A DNA stretch of 64,000 nt, from assembly GCA_916048055.1 (NCBI GenBank), contig CAJZHL010000031.1:62001-126000 (forward strand), in the 5' to 3' direction. Within the stretch, counting starts at the first letter, position 1; each line of letters begins with the position of its first letter. The translations under genes and the position numbers were made by a program. This DNA is from Pedinophyceae sp. YPF-701. Lineage: Eukaryota > Chlorophyta > Pedinophyceae. The notes beneath the pieces are model-generated. The model was not told where the DNA came from. It worked only from the letters and a program-made list of their open reading frames with translations, and searched no databases. Positions 45,460 through 56,796 of this stretch are shown here, one piece after another.

Positions 45460-46499
45460 TCACGCGAAGCTGTCGATGAGCGTGCTGCGCATGTCCCCGA
45501 CGATGCCCATGGGCTGCTGCCCGCGCAGCTTGAGGACGCTCTCGATCACCTGCAGCTCCGTGCTCGTGGTGTCCATCCCGCAGTACGCGGCCCAGTCGTT
45601 CGCGACGATCCCCGCCGACACCACGTCGCTCCCGCGGTTGCACGTCCCCGCCACCAGCGGCACCTGCAGCAGGCTCGACAGCTCGTCCAGGTCCTCGATG
45701 CTCGTCTGCGGGTGCACGATCCCGCCCTGGTTCGTGAACGTGCAGTACGTCCCCACGAGCACCTGCCCCGCCACCGTCTGCCGGAACACCTCCACGCCCA
45801 GCACGTCGGCGATGATCTCCTCCGTCTCCCGGTCAATGTCCGGGTGGATCAGCGCCACGTAGTCGTTGCACGCCACGCAGTTCCCCAGCGCCGACAGCCG
45901 CTCCTCGACGCGCTGCACCGGACGCGGCGTGGCGTGGGCGCGGCGGCGTGGGCGCGACAGCGGCGCGGGGGGCGCACGCAGAGGGGGGGGCGCGGCGGCG
46001 CGGGCGGCGCGGGCGCGGGCGCGGCGCGCACCTGGACGACGACCTCGTCCGGGAGGGAGTTGCGGATGTGGAGGAGCTCCTGATCCGACGTGCTCGCGGG
46101 CACCAGGAGGCCGTTCTTGTTGCCAACCGTCATGCGGCCCACCTGCGCGGGGCGCGGCGCGGGGGCGGTGGGCGCGCGGCGTCGCGGGGCGGACAGGCCG
46201 GGACGCCCGGGGCGGTTCTGCGACGCGGGGCGACCGCGCGGGGGCGCGAGCGGCGTGGGAAGCGCGGCCGCCCGACTGCGGCCGTGCGCGGGGCGGGCCG
46301 CCCCCGCGGCGCGCGCGCGACGCACCAGCCTGGTCCCCGCTATGCTGGTCTTGACGACCGGGATGTGGTCCGCCAGGTCCGCCTCGAACACCGAGTAGAA
46401 GTTCTCCGAGCCCCCCAGCGCCACCAGGCAGTAGGCGTTCGTGAGCTTGGCGAACACGCCCACCTCGTTGGAGTTCTCGAACTGGCAGCGGGTCGCCAT
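45460..46499 (-). CDS. eIF6: Eukaryotic initiation factor 6
   Basis: Three exons: 46499-46326, 46142-46032, 45912-45460; 245 residues, the same length as human and yeast eIF6. Pseudo-symmetric repeats are clear: [58 protein letters not shown], and [16 protein letters not shown]. It keeps 60S subunits from joining 40S and is needed for 60S biogenesis. All introns are phase 0. The next gene (MMACHC) is on the same strand upstream, one of only three tandem pairs in the window. Confidence 0.97.
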
Positions 46500-46995
46500 G
46501 CCGCCGACTCGGACTGCTCCGCACTCCCCCGCGTGAGGGCCGGGTCGAAGGCGCCGACGGGCGCGCGCTGCGCAGGGGGCGGGCCCAGGAACGCAGAGGG
46601 CAAGGGGCGGCGTGCAGGGGTCGCACGGCACAGATATACGCGCGGCGTGGCCTCAGGTCGCCGGAACTGTCGCAGAACGGCGCCTCGAACGCGATCTGCG
46701 CGCGCCCCGCGCCGCGACACGCCCTCGGAGAGCGGCGGCTGCTCCGCGTACGACACAGCGACCCAGTCGGACGCACCGCACGGCCCCGGCACCGCCCCCC
46801 GCCAGCGCCGGCGACGGCGGGGCCCCGCCCCCGCGAGCCCCTCCTCCGCCCGCCGCGGCCGCGCGCAGCCTCCCGCCCCGGCGCACGCAGCAACCACCGC
46901 CACCCATCATCATCACACAAGCGCCCACGCACGAGCGCAGCGCAACGACGCGGTCCTCCGCCGCGGCCCCGCCCGCACCGCAGCTGCGCGCGCCC
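46500..46995. other. Intergenic, MMACHC 3' end / eIF6 promoter
   Basis: 496 bp between two minus-strand genes. No element recognised. Confidence 0.4.
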
Positions 46996-48070
46996 TCACG
47001 CGGCGTGCGTCCGCCCGCGCGCCACGCAGGTCCGGAGGAAGGCCACGTCGGCGGTGTAGTGGTACCGCGTCTGGTCCTCGCCGTACTCCCACGGGTGGCC
47101 GGGGGCGGCCGCGCGCCGCACCTCGACCAGCTCGCGCCACCTCTCGCGCGCGGCCCTGCACGCGGCGGGCCTGGGAGCGTGCCCGTCGGCACCGACCACG
47201 ACGACGACGACGACGACGGAGCGCACCCAGCGATGGCGGAGCAGCGGCGGCGTGGGAACGGACGGGGAGCGGGCGCACGTGTAGGACGTGCCGATCGTCG
47301 CCCAGAGCTCCGCGGCCCGCCGCGCGACGTCCTCGGGCGGCATGTCGACCGCGGGCACCTGGCGGTCGCGCACCGCGGCGGGGACCGGCACGCCGTCGAG
47401 GACGACGGCCGCGCGGAGGCTGAACCACGGGCCGAACGTGGGGTGGATGCACAGGTGCGTGTCGGCGTCGAGCGCGGCGACCCCGGCGACCTCCGCGAGC
47501 CTCTGAATCGCGATGTAGCGCGCTGCGGGCAGGGGCACCGGGGCACGGGCGGGGCGTGGGGCGCGGGCGGCGCCGCGGGGCTGGACGCGCGCACGCACGC
47601 CGCGGCCGGTGCGGGGCGCGGCCGCCGCGGGCGGCACCTGGACCGGCGTCCCCTCCGCGGCCCTCCGTCGCGTCCGTGGCCTCCTCCGCGCTCGAGACCA
47701 CCTCGCGGGACGGCCGGTGCGCGAAGATGACCCTCGCGCTCCCGCCCCCCGACGGCCACGCGGCCCGGTGCGCGACCTCCGCGATGGAGAGCGCACACCG
47801 CTCCGTGTACGCGTCGAGCGGGTCGCCGCACCGCTGCAGCGCGCCGTCCTGCGCGAGGGCGTCCAGGAACGCGGGCCACAGCCTGGAGCTCGCCCCCAGC
47901 AGCAGGACGAGCGCGCCGCGCGTGTTGCCGCGCGGGGCCACCATGGCCGGGGTGCCTCGCTCCGCGCAGGCCGCGTTGTACCGGTCAAGGTCGGCCGGCT
48001 CCACCAGGTCGAACCCCATCGCAGCGCCGGCGTCGCGCGCCGCCGCGACCGCCGCCTCCGCGGCCCCCAT
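46996..48070 (-). CDS. MMACHC: MMACHC/CblC-type cobalamin trafficking protein
   Basis: Three exons: 48070-47638, 47522-47279, 47155-46996; 278 residues (human 282). Matching segments are GFDLVEPADLDRYNA near the N-terminus, DPLDAYTERCALSIAEVA, the core CIHPTFGPWFSLRAAVVLDGVPVP, and a late WRELVEVRR ... PWEYGEDQTRYHY block equivalent to the human WRDW region. MMACHC removes the upper ligand from incoming vitamin B12 and hands cobalamin on for adenosyl- and methylcobalamin synthesis. Its presence implies the organism takes up and uses B12. Divergent from the USP gene. Confidence 0.88.
47198..47218 (+). repeat. (ACG)7 microsatellite in an intron
   Basis: Seven ACG units in MMACHC intron 2. Confidence 0.9.
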
Positions 48071-48546
48071 CGCGCGATGCCGGGGCGCAAGCCGTGGGCG
48101 CCGCGTGCCTCGAGCCACGGACGCCGCGCGCGGACGGTGCGGAGCTGCGACGGGGAAGGCAGCGGCTGCACTGCTGCTGTGCGCGGGCTGGGCTCCCCGG
48201 CGCGGCCTTCAGGGCCCGCGCGACGCGGCGCAGGCCCGGCCTGGCACGCGGGTCGACAGCGCGGGGGGGTCGACGACCGAGGGGCGCCAGCGGTCGCGGG
48301 CGCGGATGCCCGGCGCCCGGCCGGCCCTCGCGCACTACCGCGCACGTCGCTGGGCCGTCGATACGATCTGCGCGACACGCTGGCGCGCACTTTCCCCCCC
48401 GCTGCAAGGAGGTGGGCGGTGCTGCGCGCACCAGGAGGCGCACGGCGTCGTGGGGTGCGCGCGGTCGTTGAACACGTCGGGCAGCACGCGGGGCGCGGCG
48501 CGGTGGCGCGGGCGACGCCCCGGTGCGCGGGACGGCTGCGGGCGCC
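48071..48546. promoter_or_regulatory. Divergent intergenic region, MMACHC / USP
   Basis: 476 bp between divergent starts; no element recognised. Confidence 0.4.
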
Positions 48547-51500
48547 ATGAGCAGCAGCTACAGCGCGGCGTACAGGCCGATCAAGTACGTCAGCTCGAAG
48601 CGCCTGGGGCTCGATGACGACCACAGGCAGCTGGATAGGATCGGCGCGCGGCAGCTGAACCAGTCCGTGGTGCGCGACGCCCGCAACACTTGCCCAGGGT
48701 TAGTCGCCGTCGCGCGGCGCATATGGCCGCCGCGCGCGGCCCTGCCGCGTCTGCATTTCCGCCTAACCGAACGATAAGCGCCTTGCCGGGGCGGCGGGCG
48801 CGCTCGCGGCCCGCGCACGCGTGCGCACCGCCGTCGGTGCCCCCAGCGAGCCGACCATTGACCCCGCCCCGCGTGCGGCGTGCTCACCGCGGCCCCGCCG
48901 GCGCGCCCCCGCCGCGACCCCCCGCAGCTCGCGACCCCGCCGGGCAAGGCCGTCCGGCAGCACAGCTCCAAGCCGGCCGAGGGCGAGGACCTCGTCCTGT
49001 CGCGCCCCGAGGACATCCCCACCAAGTGGTCCAAGCAGCGCTCCGTGGGCGCCGGGTGCGCGCCGCCGCCCTGCCCGCGTGCGCAGCCGCCCGCGGCCCC
49101 CGCGACCGCGCGCGCCGCGCCGTGCGCGCCCGACGCGCCGGTCCACCTGTGTCCCTCAGCTGCCTGGCACCCACGCACGCCGCGCAGACGCGCGCCGCTT
49201 CCCGGCGCCGGCTCGCGCCGCGCGTTGCCTCCCGAGCGCCCCTGCGCCGGGCGAGCGCCCCCCGCCGGCCGCGCGACGGGGGGCCCTGCGTCGTCCCTGC
49301 ACGCGCTCTCGCCCTCGCGCGCGGCGCCATCGCAATCGCGCGCCCGCGCCGCCGCGCTCCCGCCGCCGCAGGTACTACAACCTCGGGAACACGTGCTTCA
49401 TGAACGCGGTCCTCCAGGCGCTCGCGCACACGGCGCCCCTGGCCGAGATGTGCCTGTCGTCGGCGCCGCTGCGCCCGGGGAGCCGGCCGGGCTCGGCGTC
49501 GTCGGACTCGAGCAACGGCCGCAGCCACCTCCGCGACGGCAAGTTCGACGTCATCGGGGCGCTGCGCGCGCACGTGCGCAACGCGCTCGGCGCCGCGGGC
49601 CGCCGCGTCATCAAGCCGGCGCAGTTTGCGCACAACCTGCGCGCCATCTCCAAGTCGTTCCGGCTCGGGCGGCAGGAGGACAGCCACGAGTTCCTGCGCT
49701 GCCTGCTCGACCAGCTGCACGAGGCGTGCATCCGCGGCCTGCGCCCGAAGCCGCTCCCGCAGCGCGTGCAGGACACCACCTTTGTCAGTCGCATCTTCGG
49801 CGGGCGGCTGCGGAGCCAGGTCAAGTGCTGCGACTGCGGGTACGAGAGCAACACGTACGACCCGTGCATGGACATCTCGCTCGAGATCCCGCGCGCGGGC
49901 GGCGTCGCGCGCGCGCTGCAGCACTTTGTGCGCGGCGAGACCCTCGACGGCGACAACCGGTACATCTGCCCGAAGCAGAAGACCAAGGTCCGCGCGGTGC
50001 GCTCGCTGCGCATCGACCGCCTCCCGCTGGTGCTCACGCTGCACCTCAAGCGGTTCGCGTTCGGGGGGTTCGGGTCCAAGATTGGGCGCGCGGTCGAGTA
50101 CGAGGACGCGCTCGACATGGCGGCGTACACGACGGGGGCGTCGCGGACGCCGCAGTGGTACGACCTGTACGCGGTGCTCGTGCACGCGGGGTCGAGCATG
50201 AACTCGGGGCACTACTACTCGTACGTCAAGGCCCCCGGGGGACAGTGGTACTGCTGCGACGACGGCGACGTGTCGCCCGTGAGCACCGCGCAGGCCATGT
50301 CGCAGCGCGCGTACATCCTCTTCTACCGCAAGCGCTCCCCCGAGGGCACGCACGCCCGCCCGACGCTCGAGACGCCGCTGTCGCGCCGCACCAGCGAGGA
50401 CGTGCCCGACACGCCCACGTCGCGGCACGGCGCGACGCTGCCCATGGGCGGGCACGGCGGGCTCCCCGCGGTCACCGCCACGTACAGCGCGGTGCCGGCG
50501 GCGAGCCACGCCACCGTGGGGTCGCGGCGGGAGGCGGCGGCGACGGCGGTGGCCCAGGGGCCGTCGCGACGCGGGACGGGCGGCAGCGACGAGCCCGCGG
50601 CGGAGCGCTCGGCCGGCGCGACGAAGCTGCGCGCGCACGCGAGCCGGATCAAGGACGGCCTGCCGCCGTCGCCGTCGCGCGAGGGCCAGCTGACGCAGCG
50701 CCTGTCGTCAAAAAACTGGGAGGGGGGGGGTGGGGTTCGAGTTGGCAAAACACCCCCAGCTGCCGACTTGCCCGCGACGGGCAACCGCCCCCCCCTCGAC
50801 CAGGACGGCCCGTCCGCATCCCCAGCGCGTCCTCGCCCGCCCGCGGCGACGCACCCACGGCCAACCCCTCCAACCGTCTCACTGCCGCGCGCCTCGCTAC
50901 GCGGCAGTCGAGCCGCGTCTCCGACCCATACCGCCGCCCGTCTTTCCGCTAGCAGCTCCTCCGTCACGCGCCTCTACCGCGCGGGGCACCAGCGCATCCT
51001 GCAGGTGCTCGCCAGCTGGGTCCGCCGCACGGGCCACCTCCGGGCCCTGCGCGCGGCCGGGCGGCGCGGCGACCTCGAGGGCTCGCTGCGCGTGCTGCGC
51101 GCCGTCCAGGGCACCGGGAAGCACGCCTCGCCCACGGGGGCGCCGCGCGCGGTGCTCACGCGGGCGCGGGCCCGGGAGGTGCTGTCGACCCTCGACGCCG
51201 GCGCGCGGGAGGAGCCGACCGGCGGCGGCGGCGACGACGACGAGGCGGAGCGGAAGCCCGCGCGCGTCGTGGCGTCTGGTGCGGCGGCGGTGGGCATGGC
51301 GGCGCGGCCCGCAGCGGCTGCGGGGTGGGACGGCGGGCGCGGCACGGGCGCGGCGCAGCGGGACGTGGTCCGAACGAAGCGCAAGAGCAAGCGCACGCGC
51401 GCGTACGACGAGTGGGAGGAGGAGTACGACCGAGGCAAGGTGAAGAAGGTCAAGAACAAGGAGGGGGGTCAAGGGGACCTGCGGCAGGGCCTGGGGGAGC

Positions 51501-51592
51501 GGCTCGAGCAGTTCGCGAGGCGGAAACACAACCACGGCCGGCGGGACCGTGCCGAGCGTCCGCACGCGACGCGCAAGCCACCTCGCCAGTGA
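48547..51592 (+). CDS. USP36/UBP-type ubiquitin-specific protease
   Basis: Modelled as three exons: 48547-48669, 48928-49055, 49372-51592; 823 residues. The catalytic domain begins GAGYYNLGNTCFMNAVLQ (Cys box) and ends with the His box NSGHYYSYVKAPGGQWYCCDDG; QEDSHEFLRCLLDQLH and a CxxC zinc knuckle (CCDCGYESN) lie between. The C-terminus YDEWEEEYDRGKVKKVKN matches the extreme tail of nucleolar USP36/Ubp10 enzymes, so ribosome-biogenesis deubiquitination is likely. The long Ser/Pro/Ala linker (50700-50950) is open but may hide an intron. The exon 1 donor (SV|gtgcgc) was chosen for phase; a later donor would break frame. Confidence 0.88.
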
Positions 51593-51957
51593 CCACGCCC
51601 CCGCGGACGTTTTTTTTCCATAGTCTGCCCCTCGCGGCCTGTTGCCGAGGCGTCGCTCGGCGACACGCGGGCCCTTGTGACACACCGCAGAGCACGAGGT
51701 GCGTCGTCCGGCGCGAGGCGTGACCGGAGGGGCGGCACGGTCTCACGTGACGATCGTTCCCTCGCAACGCGCGGTCTGCCCGGTCACGATCGCTCAGGCG
51801 CAGCCGCCGACCCCCCTGACGCACCTCCATCCCCCTGCCAGTCCGCTTGTAGGTCAGCAAAGTACTAGTCCGCACAATCGTTCGTCACACGCGCCCCAGC
51901 AACGGTGCGTGCTGGCGGGTTTGGCCTCGCCCGCTCCCGAACGCGCGGCGCAGTCGC
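51593..51957. other. Convergent intergenic, USP / HIR
   Basis: 365 bp between convergent stops, including a T8-9 run near 51610. No coding region seen. Confidence 0.4.
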
Positions 51958-53592
51958 CTAGCGCTTCATCGCCTGCGCCTCGAGCATGCCCGTGCGCACC
52001 TGGGAGGCCACGTCGGCGAGGCCTCCCGGGTTGTGCGGCATGAAGATGGTCTGCGTGTTGCTGTTGTTCCCCAGGTCCTTCAGGGTGTCCATGTACTGCG
52101 TCAGGACCATCAGCTCGATCACCTCGCGCGACCCGACCTCCGTGACGTGCTCCTGGAAGCCCACGACCGACTCGCGCAGACCCGCGATGATGGCCTGGCG
52201 CTGACGCGCGATACCCTGCCCCGCGAGGAACTTGGCCTCTGCGACCGGGGAAAGCGCGGGGTACGTAGAGGTTACTCGAGCGGTCGGGACGCGGGCGGCG
52301 GAGGGGCGCCGGCGGTACCATGTGCAGCGCAGGGTGGGAGGCCATGGGGGGAGAGTGGCGCACCTGCGTCGGCCTCGGCGGCCTTGACGACGCGGACCTT
52401 CTCGGCCTCGGCCTTCTCGACGGCGGCGACGCGCAGGCGCTGCGCGGCGTTGATCTCGTTCATCGCGGTGCGGACCTTGTGGTCGGGCTCGATGTCGGTC
52501 ACGAGCGTCTTGATGATGTTGTACCCGTACCCGGTCATCGTCTTGGACAGCTCCTCCTGCGGGGGCGTGTGCAGGTCGCGGTCGGGGGCGTGGGCGCGCG
52601 GGGGGCGGGGCGCGCGGTGGCTGGGCGGGTGCGCGTGTGTGTGTGTGTGGTCGGGGGGCGGGTCGCACCTTGACGTCGTTGGCGATCTCCTCCTTGGCGA
52701 CGAACACGTTGTCGAGCGTCATCTTGGGCACGGTGGCGCGCACGACGTCGAACACGTAGGCGGTGATCTGCGTGCGGGGGTCTGTCAGGCGGTAGAACGC
52801 GTCGTACAGGTTCTCGTTGATGACCTGGTACTGGACGGACACGACGACGGACACGAACACGTTGTCCTGCGTCTTGGTCTCGCAGCGCACGTCCAGCTGC
52901 TGCACGCGCATCGAGATGGACCCGCGCACGGTGTACCCCAGGAGGCAGCACACGCAGTTGAAGCCGGGGCCCGCCGTGCGGTTGAACTTGCCGCACCGCT
53001 CCACGAACTGGATCTGCACGAGCGGGCGCGGGGCGGGCGCCGGGCGGTGTGGGCCGTCGAGGACCGCGGGCACGTTCAGGCGCGGCGGTGAGCTGGCGGC
53101 GGCGGGTCCGCCGGCGCGGATCTCGCTCTCGCGCGGCGTGGCGAGACGGGAGCGCGTGCGCCTGCTGGTGGTGCGAAGGACTGGCCGGCGCGGCGCGCTC
53201 CGGGGAGGTGCGACGTGCAACACGCGGGCGGGCGGTGCCGTGGGCCGCGGAGGGCGGATCGCCGCGGCGGAAATCCTGGCAGCGAAGAATGCGCGCTTCA
53301 GGTGCGAAATGACCCCCTGCTGACGGGTAGAATCGCGCTACCGACCCGGGTATGCCGGCCATCGGCGCGAAGTGGTTGGGCTCAACAGCGAATGGGCCGC
53401 GGAGGGAAAATATCGTCCCCGCGAGGTCTAATGACGCAGAAGGTGGCGTTTGGATGCAGTATGCGGAGGAGATGTGGGGTAGAAATCGACTGCACCGCGC
53501 GAGGCCGCGCGGCGAGACGAGAGGTGCTGTCGTGGCGGTGTGGTGCGCGCACGGACCTCCTGGTTAGGGACGCACGACCACATCTGCCCCAT
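51958..53592 (-). CDS. Hypersensitive-induced-reaction (HIR) SPFH/band-7 protein
   Basis: Four exons: 53592-53557, 53013-52669, 52556-52364, 52238-51958; 284 residues, the standard HIR length. Exon 1 is only 12 codons ([12 protein letters not shown]), giving an N-myristoylation Gly2 and a palmitoylatable Cys like the MGNLFCC start of plant HIRs; it is separated by a 543-nt intron. The SPFH core includes [50 protein letters not shown], and [17 protein letters not shown]. HIRs form oligomers in plasma-membrane microdomains; in plants they assist immune responses. The role in an alga is unknown. Confidence 0.94.
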
Positions 53593-54162
53593 CTTGAAGG
53601 GTGTTCAGAAACTTGGTGTCCCGAAAGGGCGTGGAATCCGCGAAGTTGTCCTGCATCAACGTCGCACGCGACGATGTGGCGCTGAGACGCAATGAGGTGA
53701 GGGTGCCCCGCCGCTCGCACGCGGCGGAGCGCGACGCGTCCCCGGCGCGGCTCGTGCTCGCAACATGCGCACAGCGCGGGGGGCGTGTGGGTCCACATGC
53801 CACCGCCATCGATGCCCAGGCCTCGAGTGGGCCCTGCAGGGAAGCGGCACCACTGGTCCACTCGTCGCACCTGTGTGTGAACCAGGAGCACTTGGGTAGC
53901 TGGGAGTGCGACCGGGGCCGCAGGACCCCCGTGCATGTAGCGCGCCCACGCGCGCACGGCCCCGAGGGGGAGGAGTGCGGTCCGGAGGCCTCTGGGTCAC
54001 ACAGTCCTGCCAGGACACGCCGCGCCTCTTGGAGCGCGCGGAACGCTCGCCGCAGGCAGCTGCGCGCTCCCGGCACGTGTCAAGGCAGGGACGTGCCCGA
54101 CTGGCGGCCGCATAGCGCGTCATGGCCGTGTGCCGGCTGCAGGAGGGGCCCTGGTAGGAACG
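53593..54162. promoter_or_regulatory. Divergent intergenic region, HIR / membrane protein
   Basis: 570 bp between divergent starts; nothing recognised. Confidence 0.35.
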
Positions 54163-55588
54163 ATGGCGTGCAGCGGTCGGCACGCGCGCAGCCCCGCGTT
54201 CGCGCGCGTCATCGCACGTATCGGTGATGTGTCATTCGAGAGCGCGCAGCACGGGAGCGTTTGGTCCGGGCGCGTCGATGGACGGTGCGTTGCAACGTCT
54301 GCATTGAGGTCGGTCACGGGGGGGCGTGGCGCCCGGGTATCGCCGGCCAGGGAGCAGGTCGAGGCGGCGAAGCGAAGGCTCGACCAGGGAACGACGTGGG
54401 AGAGGCTGCAGGCGTCGTGGGAGATCATGAACGACCCGAGGCAAGCCCCGCTGATGATGATGAGCTCGCCGGCGCCTGGCCCGGGCAAGAGCGCTGCGCC
54501 GGGATGCACCAGGTTGATGCGGTCGTCAGCAGTCGCTCGCGTTCGACAGTCGCCGACTCGTTCTCTCCGCTTGCGCGCGCTCGGCGACCTGCAACCAACT
54601 GGCCCGTGGCAAGCTCGGTGCGGTCGCAGGTTCGCGTCGTACGCACAGCGAGCGCGCGGCTGGGAGCAGACCGTGCTGTGGCTGGTCATTCTGCCCTTCC
54701 CGGCGTGGGTCATCCTCTGGCTCGCCGACCACGAGTGGTGGCGCCGCCGCCGCTTCCACGCCTGGGGCATGGAGCGCCGCCTGCAGCGCGTCATCGAGGT
54801 GTGCACCCCGCGTACGCAGCTCCACCACCCCGTTGCGGCGGGGCGTCCGCCTCGCTGCCCCCCGCGACCGACGCACAGCGAGCCCCCCAGCAACGCCAAC
54901 AAAACACCTCCCTCCCTGCCGCGCCGTGCAGAGCGCCGATTCCCCGGACGAGTCCGGCATCGCGGACGCAGTCGAGGAGCACCCGCAGTCGCGGCTGAAC
55001 ATCGTCCGGCGCGCGCTGCTCGCGAAGATCGACGGCGTGCGGCGGGAGCTGGCGTACAAGGAGGCCGCGGCGTCCCTGGGTCTGACGGGGGGGGGAGTGC
55101 GCGGGGCGCTCGCGACGGGCGGCGGCGTGAGCCCGCGCATGCTGCGGCCGGAGCTGCGGTCCGCGATCGGCCTGCGCGACGCCGACGTGGCGGAGCAGCG
55201 CGCGCCAGGCGACGGGGAGGGTCCGGCGCTGCGGGCGCCGAGGACGGACCGCGAGCGGCTGGAGCGGTGTGCGTCGGCGGACCTGACGTGGGAGGAGGCG
55301 CGCGGGATGCTGCACCCGCGGTGGCTGTGGCGGCAGCTGATGATATACATACAGGAGGAGCCGGGGCACGAGGAGGCGCGGTGGGCGGCGCGGTGGGCGC
55401 TGCGGCGGTGGTGGGACGCGCTCATGGTGGCGGCGCACGAGGAGGACACGTGGGAGGCGGCGCGGGCGGCGGCCGACCGCGCGTGGGGGGCGGCGCGGGC
55501 GGGGTGGGGCCGCGTGGTGGGGCCGGTCGGGGCCGGCGCGGGGCACGGTGGGGCCGACGAGCCGGGGGACCTGAGCAGACGAAGATAG
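54163..55588 (+). CDS. Unrecognised single-span membrane protein
   Basis: The secure parts are an exon ending at 54798 with a hydrophobic span VLWLVILPFPAWVILWL followed by a Trp/Arg-rich juxtamembrane (HEWWRRRRFHAWG), and the last exon 54932-55588, helical and charged with repeated Trp-Glu/Ala motifs (TWEEARGML, WDALMVAAHEEDTWEAA). A GC-AG intron 54441-54629 (AG|gcaagc, ggtcgcag) would join NDPR to FASYAQRA; without it the frame stays open. The 5' end at 54163 is the first convincing ATG; upstream exons are possible. No family recognised. Ends 64 bp from the XAP5 stop. Confidence 0.6.
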
Positions 55589-55652
55589 ACCCGGGCGAGT
55601 GAAGCGTCCCCTCACGCCACGCGTCACACACGAGTGCGTCACAGGCCCGCTG

Positions 55653-56796
55653 CTACTCGCGGACGAGGTGCGGGAGGTGGCGGTCCTTCTCGAAGAGCGT
55701 CCATCGCGAGGCCGGGAAGATGTGTTTGTTCTTGTCGTACCAGTGCCGCTCCACGACCTTGCCCGCGTGGCTCTCCTGCTGCGCGGCGGCCGCCGCCACG
55801 TCCGCGGCGCGCGCGCCCTCGTTCGACGCGTTGAACGCGAACAGCGGCCCCGAGCGCCCCTGCACCTTGTTCTCGATCAGGTCGTGGAAGGTCACGTCGT
55901 GCGGCATGATGTAGTCCTCCTTGACGTACAGCATGTCGGAGCTGTGCGCCGTTTTCATCGCGCGGAACTCCTGCGACAGCTGCTCCTGCACCAGCTTCAG
56001 GAAGCGCCCGATCGTGTCGCCCTTCCGGACCTGCACCTTGCGCCGGTGCCCCGTCCCGTCCCAGTACGAGTACACCACGTCCAGCCTCTCCGCCTTCCGC
56101 GCCTCCTGCTCCCGCCGCCACCGCTCCCGCAGCTCCTCGCGCAGCCGCCGCTCCTCCTCCTCGCGCGCCTTGTCCGGCAGGAACTTCGTGTCGATCGTCG
56201 GGTCCTTGGCCACGCGCGACCGCTTCAGGGGGGGCGCGCCCGACGGGGGGCGCGCGGCGGGGGGCGCGTCGACGTCCTCCGCGTCCTCCTCATCCAGGAA
56301 CGAGAGCTTCTGCTGCGCCAGCCGCTTCTCCCGCTCCTTCCGCCGCCGCTCCTGCGCCCGCTTCTTGTCGTCCGCCTCCTGGGCCTTCCGCTCGGCCTCC
56401 CGCGCGGCAAGGCGGTCCGCGATGGTGTCGCGCTTGGCGATGAACTGCTCCTTGGTCACGAGCCCGACCGTCTCGTTGCGGAAGGCCGCGTCCGCTTGCT
56501 CGATGCTCGCCGAGGTGTTGAACTTCGTCACCTCCCCCGCTGCACACCGGGCGACGGACGCGAGGAAACACCCGGTCAGCGCGCCCTCCGCGATCCTCAC
56601 GGCGATCACGAGCACCGCGGTGCAGGAGCGCATCGCAGCAATCACGGGGGTAGTCGCACTGACATGGGACGTGCTGGCCATGTTGCACCCCGTCCTTGGC
56701 ATCCTGAAACGCCTGTCTCGACGCCGCGGACTGCTTCTCCAGCTTCTTCTGCTTCTCTATGTCCTTGCTGGAGCCTACATACCCGGAAGCGAACAT
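55653..56796 (-). CDS. XCT: XAP5/FAM50 (XCT) nuclear protein
   Basis: Two exons, 56796-56689 and 56531-55653; 328 residues. The N-terminal MFASGYVGSSKDIEKQKKLEKQ, the conserved FRNETVGLVTKEQF, a long Arg/Glu coiled coil, and the XAP5 domain (VYSYWDGTGHRRKVQVRKGDTIGRFL, LYVKEDYIMPHDVTFHDLI, ESHAGKVVERHWYDKNKHIFPASRW) are all present. XCT in plants affects circadian timing and small-RNA and splicing processes; human FAM50A is spliceosome-associated. The intron acceptor must be gggggag|GTG for frame; the nearby gtgcag is out of phase. Confidence 0.96.

Noticed and set aside
52535-53362. HIR start at the ATG at 53362
   Set aside because: That frame does not join to the HIR body and lacks an anchor motif; the 12-codon exon at 53592-53557 gives exact HIR length and the expected MG...C start.
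56525-56545. GTGCAG acceptor for XAP5 exon 2
   Set aside because: It is out of phase with the only usable donor and would bring in a stop; the gggggag acceptor a few bases downstream restores the conserved frame.
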